Shown here piece after piece: positions 32,301-37,713 of a stretch of 64,000 nt of DNA (within the stretch, counting starts at the first letter, position 1; the number at the start of each line of letters is the position of its first letter). The notes beneath the pieces are model-generated. The model saw only the letters and a program-made list of their open reading frames with translations. It was not told the origin of the DNA and did not search any database. The stretch is from positions 103,176,659 through 103,240,658 of the forward strand of contig NC_089822.1 of NCBI RefSeq assembly GCF_035046505.1, given 5' to 3'. The position numbers and the translations under genes were made by a program. Source of the DNA: Tiliqua scincoides. Lineage: Eukaryota; Chordata; Lepidosauria; Squamata; Scincidae.

Positions 32301-34327
32301 TGCAAGCTTACAGTGGATGTTAACTGCAGACAATGTTGACTGGTGCTTGTGCTTGGGATAGCACCAAGAAATCTCTTTCCCAAGTCCCCAGACCAGTTTT
32401 GTGGTGTTGTTGTTTTTTTGTATTTGCTAAAGTGACATATGAACAAAAACCAGCAACACACCAATAAGGTTGCCTGGTTGGCAACCTTCAGTCTCGAAAG
32501 ACTATGGTAGAAGCCTACAGCACCCAGTATTCCCAGGAGGTCTCCCATCCAAGTACTAACCAGGCCTGACCTTGCTTAGCTTCCGAGATCAGACAAGATT
32601 GGGCATGTGCAGGTTGCTGTCTAAAACATGCTAAATGGAACAAGCTTTAAGGCTAAACCAGTGTTTGATTCATTGGGCAGTACAGGTGGGGCCTCGGTAT
32701 CCACGGGTGGTCCATTCTTGGGCCCCCTGCTGATATGGAATTTTGCGGATACCCAAATCCATGATATTTGCCCCATTAACCCCTCTGAAGGGCTTTTTGA
32801 AGCCTAGAGAGGCAGGGCACATCCACCCACCGGCCCAGAGAGGCCAAAAAAAAACCCACTTCCGGTTTCCTTAGGGAACCTGGAAGTGATTTTTTTTTTT
32901 TTTGGCCTTTTTAAGGCATTCTAAGGCCCGGGGAAGCCTCTGGAAGGTCCCCTTTGGAGGGCTCAGGTGGAGCCGAATCTGGTTCAGGATGGGTCCAGGG
33001 GACCCATGTTGAGCCAGATCTGTGGCTGTATAATCTGCAGATAAATAGGCTCCACCTGTACATCTCTCTTTCAAACTGTGTCACTGAAGGGAAGCAAACT
33101 GAGTCACTGAGGGCAACACTGGTTCAGGGAGGACTGAGTTCTCCTTTGATGGCACACCTAACTTCATTCTATGCTAGATACATTTTTTTTTTTAACAAAA
33201 AGAGTTTTCATTTGCCTCCTAAATGCAATCTGTGAAACAGGCAGGCAGACTTCCTTAGGAAGGTTAAAGTACTGTTTTTGCTTGCCAGGCCTAAACATCA
33301 TTGCATAGGGAGCTGAGAAGGCAACTTCAGCAGTACGTGAAGCTTCAGCAGGCTATGAACTTGTGACATGGCCCATGAAAACACTCAGTCCTGAGCACTT
33401 GCCTTCCTGGAGCAACTAACAGGTGGAAATGTGAAGGCAACAGCCTCGCTTCACCATTTGTCCCTCAGAAACTAATAGGAATGGGTGGGCTGCTGTGCGA
33501 TTAGGGGAGCCTTTAACCTGCTCGAACAGGCTCATCTTCTTTTCAGAAGCAGATGGCTTCTGAACTTGGATAACCACCTAGTTATCCATCTAGCCTTCGA
33601 AAGAACAGTCCTCCATAAAGTTGACCTACTTCTTTTCAAAAATCTAAGCTTCTGGGCATCTCTCCATCTTGGGGCTTAGAAGGAGAGTAGGGGTAGGGCA
33701 GTGGAGGTGCCTCCTCTGAAGTGTGGTAGATTCATCATGAGGCAAATGGGTTGCCCCCTCAAACATGCCAGTCCTGAGTTAGTGGTCCCAAAATACAGAA
33801 CAGACCAAGTTCATGTTCTCCCTTCTCTTTTCTGCAGTGGTCCCCAGTGCCGCCACCATAATTATTGTGGTGTGCGTAGGCTTCCTGGCACTGATGGTGA
33901 TCCTGGGTGTCCTACGTATCCACTCCTTGCACCGGCGGGGTGTCGGGCATGAAGGCACAGGGGAGTCAGCTGGCAGCCAAGGAAGTTCCCGGGCCAAGGA
34001 GAGCGAAATGTTCTGGGATGACTCTGCTCTCACCATCATCGTCAACCCCATGGAGGTGAGTGGGGTAGGATAGGAAGACACCATGGAGGGCAAGGGGGGG
34101 TTCAGATTTGCTCATATTCATCCCACCCGCTATCTTCTCTATCCCCTCAACAGTCCTACCAGAGCTGCCAGGAGCGGGCAGCAGAGAGTGCCGAGTCTAA
34201 AGCCAGAGAGGCAGCTGAAGAGGAAGATGAGGACAGCAGTGACTCTGAATCGCCAGACACCCCAGGCAGTGATGCCACCAATGAGCAGCACATTGTGGGC
34301 AAGCATGATACCCCGTGCCACTACTAG
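2281..34327 (+). CDS. CLSTN3: Calsyntenin-3 (CLSTN3), complete, 18 coding exons
   Basis: This encodes a type I neuronal membrane protein of the postsynapse and secretory pathway. The family binds alpha-neurexin and promotes synapse formation. Coding exons: 2281-2356, 8828-8950, 11008-11203, 11773-11981, 13532-13681, 16028-16213, 16896-17165, 20926-21038, 21151-21313, 23170-23226, 23807-23964, 24155-24303, 25782-26008, 27330-27500, 31125-31270, 31384-31519, 33838-34055, 34154-34327. They sum to 2922 nt, or 973 residues plus stop, against about 956 in human as I recall. All junctions are GT-AG and in phase. In order the protein has a signal peptide (about 1-22), two cadherin repeats (about 30-250, with DVNEFAP at 141-147), an LNS/laminin-G region (about 310-540), a transmembrane helix (about 850-870) and a cytoplasmic tail with the WDDS kinesin-light-chain motif at 903-906. 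The gene looks intact. Residue-level similarity to vertebrate CLSTN3 is much closer than to CLSTN1 or CLSTN2. Confidence 0.97.
2436..2461 (+). repeat. (GGCT)n microsatellite
   Basis: Six perfect GGCT units stand 80 bp inside intron 1 of CLSTN3. Confidence 0.9.
5578..5706 (+). repeat. Unclassified interspersed repeat, segment B
   Basis: This stretch is nearly identical to 10728-10848, sharing for example GCTGCTGCCTCAGTGTTCAG and AGGATTAGCACTTCAGGCAC. The only differences are single bases. It carries no terminal signature that would place it in a known class. Confidence 0.75.
5880..6060 (+). repeat. L2-like LINE 3' remnant
   Basis: The stretch contains AAGGTAAGCTCTGTGGGGCAAGG followed by a poly-T tract and TGATGGCACTTCATGATGAGG. 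This layout resembles the 3' end of L2-type LINEs (a TAAGCTC..GGGGCA block and a short tail). It is old and diverged. Confidence 0.4.
6443..6520 (+). repeat. Palindromic ~85-bp repeat
   Basis: GCAATCCTATGCATGTATAC opens the copy and GGGGCTTACTCCCATG with GCAGGATTGCAGACTT closes it. It is a solitary forward copy in CLSTN3 intron 1. Confidence 0.75.
6525..7040. repeat. GC-rich low-copy repeat (related to 7560-7930 and 19897-20480)
   Basis: The block opens with a passage close to TGTCGCAAATGTCTTGTACAGCACATTTGTG and ends with GGGCTGTTACAGCCTAATCC. Similar wording (GCAAATGTGCCGTAAGGCAC, and GAGTAGCCCCAT near the far end) is found at 7560-7930, and a comparable arrangement at 19897-20480. The ends share AATCC with the palindromic families. 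The class is unknown. Confidence 0.4.
7560..7930. repeat. GC-rich low-copy repeat, second copy
   Basis: It begins GAGCCCAATCCTGAACAGTG and ends near GTGAATTGAGTAGCCCCATC. It resembles 6525-7040 over short blocks. No coding potential is recognisable. Confidence 0.4.
7970..8182 (+). mobile_element. LINE 3' end (L2/CR1-like) with (TAA)n tail
   Basis: A T-rich stretch is followed by TTGTAAGCCGCCTTGAGTCC, a GGAGAAAGGCGGGGTA block and ATAAA, then a TAA microsatellite at about 8155-8182. The block and simple tail are typical of reptilian L2/CR1-type LINE 3' ends. No coding part is attached. Confidence 0.6.
8828..8950 (+). CDS. CLSTN3: CLSTN3 coding exon 2
   Basis: Residues 26-66. It starts the mature protein (NKHKPWIEAEYQG) and the first cadherin repeat. 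This N-terminal sequence is very strongly conserved in vertebrate CLSTN3. Acceptor TTCAG, donor GTACAT. Confidence 0.96.
8951..10370 (+). other. CLSTN3 intron 2, unassigned part
   Basis: I recognise no gene or confident repeat in this stretch. An imperfect ATCATC/ATCATCAT simple repeat lies near 9085-9110 and AT-rich sequence follows. Confidence 0.5.
10375..10850 (+). repeat. Unclassified interspersed repeat, segments A and B
   Basis: Positions 10375-10725 match 35340-35650 (shared blocks include GGGGCAGAGGTGTG, GCTGAAGTAGTCCTGCAGGA in near-identical form, and GTGTNCATTCCAGGGGA variants). Positions 10728-10848 match 5578-5706. This copy therefore joins the two parts of what seems to be one repeat. 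No terminal repeats or coding domains are recognised. Confidence 0.7.
11008..11203 (+). CDS. CLSTN3: CLSTN3 coding exon 3 (cadherin repeat 1)
   Basis: Residues 67-131, including CGFRIHGAGVPFEAVILDKA and YDCGEGPDGANTKKSHK. It forms most of the first cadherin domain. It starts GTGAG right after the CCAG acceptor, so the exon start itself looks like a donor; reading-frame continuity decides the call. Confidence 0.95.
11337..11660. mobile_element. Probable hAT-type MITE remnant
   Basis: It opens GGGGTATCCAAACTTCCTTA and runs into AAGAGCCACATACGATAAAC and TTTGAGAGCCACAAG. This wording is typical of the 5' part of non-autonomous hAT elements in reptiles. The far end is not clear, so the right boundary is a guess. 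Confidence 0.4.
11773..11981 (+). CDS. CLSTN3: CLSTN3 coding exon 4 (cadherin 1/2 junction)
   Basis: Residues 132-201. It carries the inter-domain calcium-binding sequence DVNEFAPVF (141-149) and VEAIDGDCSPQYSQICYYE of cadherin repeat 2. Phases match on both sides. Confidence 0.96.
12310..12560. mobile_element. hAT-like MITE fragment (GGCGTAGCTA end)
   Basis: The end AGTGGCGTAGCTAAGGAG and the following TTACCCTGGTTACCATGCCTTGAGGGG match the family seen at 35953-36147. The opposite terminus is not identified. Confidence 0.4.
13532..13681 (+). CDS. CLSTN3: CLSTN3 coding exon 5 (end of cadherin 2)
   Basis: Residues 202-251, reading NIENTEKLQYSGERLYKFTV and AYDCGKKRASDDAEVEIQVK. It closes the second cadherin repeat. 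Donor GTATGA. Confidence 0.96.
13756..13973. mobile_element. hAT-type MITE, 218 bp, with 8-bp target duplication
   Basis: The ends CCGTGGTTCCCCAAGTT and AGTTTGGGAACCACTG are inverted repeats of the common hAT terminus. The flanks CTCTAGCC (13748-13755) and CTCTAACC (13974-13981) agree at 7 of 8 positions, the target-site length expected of hAT transposition. It lies in CLSTN3 intron 5. Confidence 0.8.
14340..14802. mobile_element. hAT-type MITE, 463 bp, with 8-bp target duplication
   Basis: The start CAGGCGTGCCCAAACC and the end ACTTTGGGCACCCCTG are inverted termini. The flanks ATCTCAGT and ATCTAAGT match at 7 of 8 positions. A second copy lies at 39673-40117. The interior contains GGCCACTTGTGGCCCTCAAG and blocks shared between the copies, but no transposase. 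Confidence 0.8.
14865..14940 (+). repeat. L2-like 3' tail fragment
   Basis: CTGTAAAGCGCCGTAGTCAC, then GCAGTATACAAATGATGATGA. The layout of GTAAAGCGCC followed by a short simple repeat is typical of L2-type LINE ends. It directly follows the MITE at 14340-14802. Confidence 0.45.
15507..15652 (+). mobile_element. 5S-rRNA-derived SINE
   Basis: About 100 bp match vertebrate 5S rRNA, including AAGCTAAGCAGGGTC and TTGGATGGGAGACCGCCTGG, which are the internal pol III control regions. A non-5S tail follows (TATACCATAGTCTTTCGAGA, ending GATTGCCAACC). The same 5S-plus-tail layout occurs at four other places in the window, so this is a retroposed SINE and not a 5S gene. It lies in CLSTN3 intron 5. Confidence 0.9.
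16028..16213 (+). CDS. CLSTN3: CLSTN3 coding exon 6
   Basis: Residues 252-313. It reads GWNKRIEYTPGTGSLALFPS and then CDEPLWNIQATVELQTNHVAK-type sequence at the start of the LNS/laminin-G region. The donor is GTGTGT, one base after the codon for Cys312. Confidence 0.95.
16370..16513 (+). mobile_element. tRNA-derived SINE, 3' part only
   Basis: The core and tail of the tRNA-derived SINE family are recognisable: CTTGGGCCAGTAACTACCTT, CCTCATAGGATTGTTATGGG and CTTGGAGGAAGGGCGGCATA with an A-rich end. The tRNA head is missing. Confidence 0.65.
16896..17165 (+). CDS. CLSTN3: CLSTN3 coding exon 7 (LNS domain)
   Basis: Residues 314-403. It contains LSVHYSQDSSLIYWFNGSQ and LSDHFTLSLWMKHGVTP, with candidate N-glycosylation sites NWT and NGS. 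The middle linker (VPMGSGTGVLEG) is the variable part against the mammalian protein as I recall it. Confidence 0.96.
17846..18340 (-). mobile_element. CR1-type LINE, 3' end fragment
   Basis: Read on the + strand it starts AAGAGCCCTGCTGGATCAGG and continues CCCATCTAGTCCAACTTCTT, which matches the 3' terminus of the larger copies at 28118 and 54598. It extends to the GGAGTTCCACAGACCAAG block. It is older and more diverged than either, and only the 3' UTR and the last codons are represented. Confidence 0.8.
18946..19113. repeat. Two palindromic repeats in inverted orientation
   Basis: The copy at 18946-19018 is forward (CTACTCAGAAG first) and the copy at 19022-19113 is reversed (CACACTTTCCTGGGAGTAAG first). 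The first contains a perfect 26-bp palindrome at 18962-18987. The pair makes a hairpin-capable unit of about 170 bp inside CLSTN3 intron 7. Confidence 0.8.
19533..19762 (+). mobile_element. tRNA-derived SINE with MIR-like core
   Basis: The head GAGAGCCACGATGGTATAGTGG holds a tRNA-like A box and CAGGTTTGAATCC a B box. The core GTGACCTTGGGCCAGTCACT resembles the MIR/CORE segment. The tail ends in CTTTGGAGGAACGACAGTAT and a (TAAA)n-like run. It matches 51345-51550. Confidence 0.85.
19897..20480. repeat. GC-rich interspersed repeat with AATCCTAA-type end
   Basis: The start CAGCGCAATCCTAACTTGCG and end CTCAGGATTGCACCTCTAG are loosely inverted, like the ends of the ~180-bp MITEs elsewhere in the window. 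The interior is C-rich and non-coding. It may be a longer relative of those MITEs. Confidence 0.45.
20926..21038 (+). CDS. CLSTN3: CLSTN3 coding exon 8
   Basis: Residues 404-441, reading EDGYSHYTLAVHGCRIAFLY and ESARPVKFLWKLEE. It belongs to the LNS domain and ends in phase 0 at a GTGAGG donor. Confidence 0.96.
21151..21313 (+). CDS. CLSTN3: CLSTN3 coding exon 9
   Basis: Residues 442-495, reading VCDDEWHHYVLNLEFPTVTL and DPALIHDNGLIHPPRHESSL. The 112-bp intron 8 before it is the second shortest in the gene. Confidence 0.96.
21410..21544 (+). mobile_element. 5S-rRNA-derived SINE
   Basis: The 5S body is diverged (AAGCTAAACAGGGTTGGGCC, TTGGATGGGAGACAGCTTGG) and the tail TATACCATAGTCTTTCAAGA ends GGTTGCCAACC. 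The first 10-15 bases of the 5S part are missing. It starts about 100 bp after the exon 9 donor of CLSTN3. Confidence 0.85.
22483..22844. mobile_element. hAT-type MITE, 362 bp, with 8-bp target duplication
   Basis: The start CAAGGGTCTCTAAGC and the end GTTTGGAGACCCTTG are inverted. The flanks GCTTAAGA and GCTGAAGA match at 7 of 8 positions. The interior includes AGAGGGCCACATCAAATATC and GGGCCGCATCTGGCCCCCAG. No transposase is present. It lies in CLSTN3 intron 9. Confidence 0.8.
23170..23226 (+). CDS. CLSTN3: CLSTN3 coding exon 10 (57-nt exon)
   Basis: Residues 496-514, a Lys/Glu/Asp-rich hydrophilic stretch (EEKNKDKVKVNENSTDLGQ) with one candidate glycosylation site, NST. Its length is a multiple of three and both flanks are phase 1, so it could be skipped without shifting the frame. 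Confidence 0.92.
23807..23964 (+). CDS. CLSTN3: CLSTN3 coding exon 11
   Basis: Residues 515-567, reading IHHYFHGYLAGFTVRPGSLE and ECLYACREGLDYSDFDSLGK. It completes the LNS-domain C-terminus. Donor GTACAC in phase 0. Confidence 0.96.
24155..24303 (+). CDS. CLSTN3: CLSTN3 coding exon 12
   Basis: Residues 568-616, reading VHVNPSQSLLTLEGDDVETF and HVAYMNSLRFATPGVRPLKL. It belongs to the extracellular region between the LNS domain and the membrane. Confidence 0.96.
24565..24760 (+). repeat. MIR-like ancient SINE remnant
   Basis: TAATAACGCTTAGCACTTGT, AAAGTGCTTCATATACATTA and a weak gap-like AGCCCTGGTAGCATC followed by AATATCCCCTTTTTGCAAAT follow the order of amniote MIR-type SINEs. It is heavily diverged. 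A second remnant lies at 59325-59480. Confidence 0.5.
24945..25037 (+). repeat. Diverged palindromic repeat
   Basis: TTACTGAGAAGTAGGTCCCG and GGTATAGGATTGTTGCC keep the two diagnostic parts of the palindromic family. The second arm is badly degraded. Confidence 0.5.
25782..26008 (+). CDS. CLSTN3: CLSTN3 coding exon 13
   Basis: Residues 617-692, reading CFSEESCVSIPDVEGYVVVL and ISCSISHQVEAKKDESWHGT. Extracellular. The phase of the AA|A codon at the intron 12 junction confirms the join. Confidence 0.96.
26090..26235 (+). repeat. MIR-like 3' remnant
   Basis: GTGCTTGCCTAAGATAGCAT and GAGGTAAGATTCAAACTGGG followed by TCCCTGGCTC recall the right part of MIR-type SINEs (CTTGCCCAAGGTCACACAGC, then AACCCAGG). 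Low similarity. Confidence 0.4.
26705..26890 (-). mobile_element. CR1-type LINE 3' UTR fragment
   Basis: TCTGGCATTCTGACATAACC, TTTCTAAAATCAGGAGGTTC and a CATACACATTATGACTTGTA block correspond to 28245-28335 in the larger CR1 copy. A poly-T run interrupts it. Confidence 0.7.
26921..27005 (+). repeat. Diverged palindromic repeat
   Basis: TTATACATGTCTACTCACAA leads in and TACAGGATCACAGTCTT closes the copy. It lies in CLSTN3 intron 13. Confidence 0.55.
27330..27500 (+). CDS. CLSTN3: CLSTN3 coding exon 14
   Basis: Residues 693-749, reading DTRMSDEIVHNLDGCEISLI and LQQRGLELINTSAYLTVT. Extracellular, with an NTS glycosylation candidate. Confidence 0.96.
27696..27908. mobile_element. hAT-type MITE (GTGTGCC family)
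   Basis: Start CAACCATTTTCAACTAGTGT, interior GGGAGGAGGGTCATTTATTA and TGGTGTGCCTTGACAATTTT, end AAAAAGGTTGGAGATTACTG. Six copies of this family occur in the window. The ends fit the hAT pattern CAGTGGTTTTCAACC. No transposase. Confidence 0.75.
27920..28115 (+). repeat. L2-like LINE 3' remnant
   Basis: TTTAGATTGTAAATGCTTCT with GGGCATGGAATCATT and TTTGTAAAGCACCACGTACC resemble the L2 3' UTR (GATTGTAAGCTC..GGGCA, then GTAAAGCGC). It abuts the CR1 element that starts at 28118. Confidence 0.5.
28118..30490 (-). mobile_element. CR1-type LINE, 2.4 kb, 5'-truncated, inactive
   Basis: On the - strand this copy starts just inside the C-terminal end of the endonuclease domain (SDHASIRFD, near 30455-30485) and runs through a basic linker to the reverse transcriptase (30070-29087, with GFCKGKSCLTNL, YLDFQKAFDTVPHQ and GSVLGPVLFNLFINDLE). 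It continues into the thumb and C-terminal region (29005-28301) and the 3' UTR, ending CTTATGTC at 28118. One base appears to be missing near 29130, so the catalytic FADD block is shifted out of the main frame, and the reading frame is broken in several other places. The clade is CR1-like (CR1/L3 group) by motif order. It fills most of CLSTN3 intron 14. Confidence 0.9.
31125..31270 (+). CDS. CLSTN3: CLSTN3 coding exon 15
   Basis: Residues 750-798, reading ESIAVYEEILRQVSYCIRHG and LSCTEMNGRYSSNEFTVE. Juxtamembrane extracellular part. Phase 0 donor. Confidence 0.95.
31384..31519 (+). CDS. CLSTN3: CLSTN3 coding exon 16
   Basis: Residues 799-843, reading VNVLHNMNRAAHPNHIMSSQ and HRGHHLPPELSGHSLANVH. 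The region just outside the membrane; family members are shed here by proteolysis. Confidence 0.95.
32046..32275 (+). repeat. Diverged L2-like LINE 3' remnant
   Basis: GGCAGCAGCTGAAAATTTAT, a T-rich middle, GGCTTTGGGTCTCTTGAGAA and a terminal AAACATAAAATAAATG loosely follow the 3' end layout seen at 7970-8182. Confidence 0.35.
32476..32618 (-). mobile_element. 5S-rRNA-derived SINE, reverse orientation
   Basis: On the + strand the complement of the tail comes first (GGTTGGCAACCTTCAGTCTC), followed by the complement of the 5S body (TCTCCCATCCAAGTACTAAC, CTTAGCTTCCGAGATCAGAC). The layout matches the other copies. It is antisense inside CLSTN3 intron 16. Confidence 0.9.
32693..33058. mobile_element. 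Mariner/Tigger-like non-autonomous element, TA-flanked
   Basis: The start CAGGTGGGGCCTCGGTATCC and the end, whose complement begins CAGGTGGAGCCTATTTATCT, form imperfect inverted termini flanked by TA on both sides. The CTCGGTATCC wording is Tigger-like. A relative lies at 38415-38759. The interior has no transposase. Confidence 0.65.
33838..34055 (+). CDS. CLSTN3: CLSTN3 coding exon 17 (transmembrane and WDDS motif)
   Basis: Residues 844-916. It encodes the membrane helix (IIIVVCVGFLALMVILGVL), the stop-transfer sequence RIHSLHRR and the cytoplasmic motif MFWDDSALTIIVNPME (W at 903). In calsyntenins the WDDS core binds kinesin light chain. Confidence 0.97.
34154..34327 (+). CDS. CLSTN3: CLSTN3 coding exon 18 (C-terminal tail)
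   Basis: Residues 917-973 and the TAG at 34325. It is highly acidic (EEEDEDSSDSES) and ends DTPCHY, comparable to the PHRY ending I recall in mammals. The tail appears longer than the human one and accounts for much of the length difference. The 98-bp intron before it is the shortest in the gene. Confidence 0.93.
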   Translation, partial: SYQSCQERAAESAESKAREAAEEEDEDSSDSESPDTPGSDATNEQHIVGKHDTPCHY

Positions 34328-35165
34328 AGGCATGCGATGGATGTGGGAGAAGTGGAATGCCAACGAGAGGGGGGAGGGGGTCTGGCTTGTGTTTAGTATT
34401 TGGGGCTAGGGCTTGCTCCCACACTTTTTTTTCCTTCCTACTCCCCACCTTGCTTCCCTCCTGCTTTCTCCAGACCTCTAGTTTGCACAGTGAAGGCTGG
34501 CCCAAGACACGTTGGTGCATAAACGTGGGAGAACCAAGTGGCCCCTTCCACTAGTTACATCCAGGGGGACATTCTTCTGGCCAAGCCTCACTGAAATTAA
34601 TGGGAGCTGCACAAGACCACCGCTGTGGGTCCTATGGGTCAGATGTGTCTATTTTGCTCCCCTCCGTGATGCCCAAAATCCAGCCTGAGGCAGTTGCCTC
34701 ACCTTTCCTCACAGCAGCCTGCCTTTGCCTACAGTCTTTGGGTAGCAGCACTTAGGGGGGAGCCCTTTACTTTTTCCACATCCATGACTCCTCCCAATTT
34801 GCCTGCTTGGGCTTGTGGGGCAGGGCCCCCTGACTTTGTTCTCCAACCTGCTATTCCCATCCCACCAGAGAAGTGGGAGTGGCATGCTGTGCAGCATACA
34901 AAAAACTCGGGAGGGGAGCTGGGGGGGAGACCTAAATGGGGCACTGCAGAGGCCCCGAGATACTATATATATATATATTGTATATTTTTTCAATGTTGTT
35001 GTTTGAGGTTTCTTCTTGTTTTCTTGTATGACGCAAAAAAACAAAAAACCTGCAGCTTGTGTCGCTTTGTAAAATTGTCGATAATATTAAGTAACACATG
35101 GAGGTAAAGTGATGTGATGAAGGCAATGGAACAGATTTTAAAATAAAAAGGATTAAAAATGTGAA
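34328..35165 (+). other. CLSTN3: CLSTN3 3' UTR
   Basis: The UTR is inferred from the stop at 34327 to just past the polyadenylation signal at 35142. It contains a (TA)n tract at 34963-34979 and a T-rich segment after it. No repeat of the surrounding families is inserted in it. Confidence 0.65.
35142..35147 (+). terminator. CLSTN3: CLSTN3 polyadenylation signal (AATAAA)
   Basis: A canonical AATAAA lies 0.8 kb after the stop codon, followed by A-rich and then G/T-containing sequence. No earlier canonical AATAAA was noticed in the presumed UTR. Confidence 0.65.
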
Positions 35166-35339
35166 GCCTGGAATGCTGAAAATTTCCCCCCGCAGGGACA
35201 ATAGCTTCATTTATTCAATGGTTTCCTCTTTGGCTGGCTCAGCAAAAGCAGAGAGGAAAGAGGTTTCAAGTGGAGGCTGGAAATCTGTTTCTCTCTGGAT
35301 TTGAGAGTTTGATCTCAAGCCAACAAGATTCTGCATGTC

Positions 35340-35650
35340 GTGGCTTCAGAAGAGCCACTAACTAGGGGCAGAGGTGTGAGGCTGGAAAGTAGCTGCAATT
35401 CTAGATGAGGACTAGGCAACCACTGAGCGAAGCATTCACTGGATGTCCAAAGTCAGCACACTATCACAGAAGAGTAGGCTGGAATGTTGCTCCAGAATCA
35501 GTCTGAGGGCTGAAGTAGTCCTGCAGGAAGTTCTATGTCCCAGCCCCACCTCCTTGCAGGAGAGCTGTTGTCAATCAGAGGAGTCATGGTCTGTTCTGGA
35601 GGTGTGCACTCCAGGGGACCTGTGATGCCCCCTACTCCTTTGGGCTAGCA
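35340..35650 (+). repeat. Unclassified interspersed repeat, segment A
   Basis: Matches 10375-10725 in the same orientation, for example GGGGCAGAGGTGTG, CTGGAAAGTAGCTGCAATTC-type wording and GCTGAAGTAGTCCTGCAGGA. It lies between the convergent 3' ends of CLSTN3 and the SLC25 gene. Segment B seen at 5578 and 10728 is not attached here. Confidence 0.7.
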
Positions 35651-35952
35651 TGGTTGGTCAGCATCCTCTGCCAGCTGAAGAAGTTTCTGGGGAGAAGTCA
35701 TCCATGTCTGACAAAAAAGCCATCTGCTGGCTAGTAGGAGACAGAAGCATCACAGCCCCTTGATGTTCTTCCACATTCTCATAAGTGGGAATTATTTGCA
35801 GAGGGATTGCCCCTTGCCAAGATAGTCCAAGGTCTCCTATATTCTCAGTGACAAAAGATTCTTCTATTGGTGTAGAAGTGCTTTGTTTTGAAACCAGGGC
35901 CCACAACTCTTCTGAAAGATGAACAATCAACAGAAAAGTTATAGAGGGGCAC

Positions 35953-36147
35953 CCAGGGGTGTGGCTAGGGGGCAGGGGTAACATTGCCCCAGGTACCATG
36001 CTTTGAGGGGGTACCTTAGAAGCCTCCAGCCAGAAGCCTGAAAACCAGAAGTGACTTCTCAGAGACCTCTAGGATGTTGTATGGGGGGGGGGGGTGTTAA
36101 AATTTTTTGTGTCCCCAGGTGTCAAATGCCTTAGCTATGCCATAACA
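35953..36147. mobile_element. hAT-like MITE (GTGGCTAGG family)
   Basis: Start CAGGGGTGTGGCTAGGGGGC, end GCCTTAGCTATGCC. The interior shares CAGGTACCATGCTTTGAGGG with 12310-12560. A long G-run lies near 36084. Confidence 0.5.
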
Positions 36148-36713
36148 GGCACCAACCCTAGTAGTTACAGGGGATAGTTACAGTGGCAGTTTCATACACT
36201 AAGCTCAGTGAGGAGTGGCTACCACACTGTTGTCCATACCAGCATGTATCACCAATCAAAACATTTTACAAGCAGAGGTAAGAGAAATCATGGGGGGGGG
36301 GGGGATTGCAGTTCATCCATGCAGTATATCACTACACATTACCACGTGAATCAGCTGCTTGATGGATATAATTTCAAAAGGTTTGTGTGTGGTGTCCATT
36401 TGGGGAGAGGCAAGGCTGGCCCAAGATATCTACTGCCTATGGTGGAAAATCCAAATTGTGCTGTCCCATTCACTAGCTTTGGGCACAAACCACTAGGAAA
36501 CTCTGCCAGCCCACAGAAATGAACAGGAATTGCATCAGAGCACTACTGTTCATTTCAACTGACTGCCTTGGTGGCTCTTTTTGGATATGGTTCCTTCACC
36601 CCCAGCTTCCTAGGACTATGGTTACTTCCTAGGCCTTGGTCCTAGGCCACAACAAATGCGTCTGAAGAAAGAGCAACTGCTCAGCACCAGTTTTAGCAAC
36701 AAAATATGAACTT

Positions 36714-36719
36714 TTTATT
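36714..36719 (-). terminator. Candidate polyadenylation signal of the SLC25 gene
   Basis: TTTATT on the + strand is AATAAA on the - strand, about 1 kb beyond the SLC25 stop codon at 37714. The sequence between looks unique, as expected for a 3' UTR. This places the two convergent 3' ends roughly 1.5 kb apart. Confidence 0.5.
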
Positions 36720-37713
36720 AACTTAAACCAGCATTTCTGCATACATGAAACTGTGTTGCAACATTATTCCTCTAACAAATGGAACTGCACTTGAAGACAT
36801 ACTGGATTCCAGGTTTCTCTCTGCACCAGACTGCAGCCTGCCTCCCTCACCCTTAGAAGAGATCCCATACCAGTGGTCTATCAGCTCCTACTCTTTTGCC
36901 TGATCATTTACCCACCTGCTTGGAGAGGAGGTGCAACAACAAACACATAAATAACGAAACAGAAACAAGTATAAAAGTGGCCCACATGAAGGCATCTCTC
37001 TGCAACAAAGAGTATCATTTCTCTTCCTGTGCTCAACTCCGTCTTGTTGCCTTGTGGGCCTCCACAAGCAGGGAAAAGGAGGCAAACAGGAATTGGGAGG
37101 TACAGATGTCCTGCCAGATTTCAGGAGATGGCTAGTTGCCTGCCACGAGATCACACAGAGGCCAGCATCAAAGGAGAGGAAGAGAACACCTCGATGGCCT
37201 CCTAGGACAATAAGGTTCTGATCTCGGAGTGATGCTGGTGTTGGTGAGCTCTATTTGAAGACTGATGTTTCTAAATGACCCTGTTCCCAGAAGTAGGTCC
37301 CCTTGCTTTTCCTTGCAAACTTGGTATCTTTTCAGCCAACTGCCCAGTCTGGCTGAGGCCCCAGAAGAAACAGAGCATAATGTGCAGCTTTCTCTGCACG
37401 GACCAGCACATTGGAGCATGGCCAGCCAGTGTCACTAGAAAGATGGTTTGCCTGTCAGCTCAAAGTTCTAGTAACTTCTTTAAGTAGGGATTTCTGTCTT
37501 GCTACTTCTGCTTGGTTGGCTGGCTTTTTATCAATCCATCTTGCATTTGAAAGGATTCTGCTGTTACCAAGCCTCAAGAACAGACTGGCTAATATATTGG
37601 CTACTGGCCTTCAGATCTTTCCTGTGGCGGCCGATGCCCAACCATGAAATGGGAAAATGTGTTCCCCCGAGTGCTTTTGGCAATCTCAGTCAATCATCAG
37701 GAAGGGGAAGGTG
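36720..37713 (-). other. Probable 3' UTR of the SLC25A36-like gene
   Basis: There is no recognised repeat and no conserved coding sequence. It follows the TGA stop at 37714 and precedes the AATAAA at 36719-36714 on the - strand. Confidence 0.5.

Larger units (their letters stand above)
31520..33837 (+). other. CLSTN3 intron 16
   Basis: It holds a G-run (about 31704-31716), a T-rich L2-like remnant (about 32046-32275), a reverse 5S SINE (32476-32618) and a mariner-like TIR element (32693-33058). From 33060 to 33837 I recognise no repeat or gene. Confidence 0.6.

Noticed and set aside
23800-34327. CLSTN3B-type short adipose isoform
   Set aside because: That isoform is known from mammals; I see no alternative first exon or promoter here that would support it.
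35658-35999. 113-codon open frame on the - strand
   Set aside because: It matches no family I recognise, lies in repeat-derived intergenic sequence and overlaps a MITE end; it was not called as a gene.
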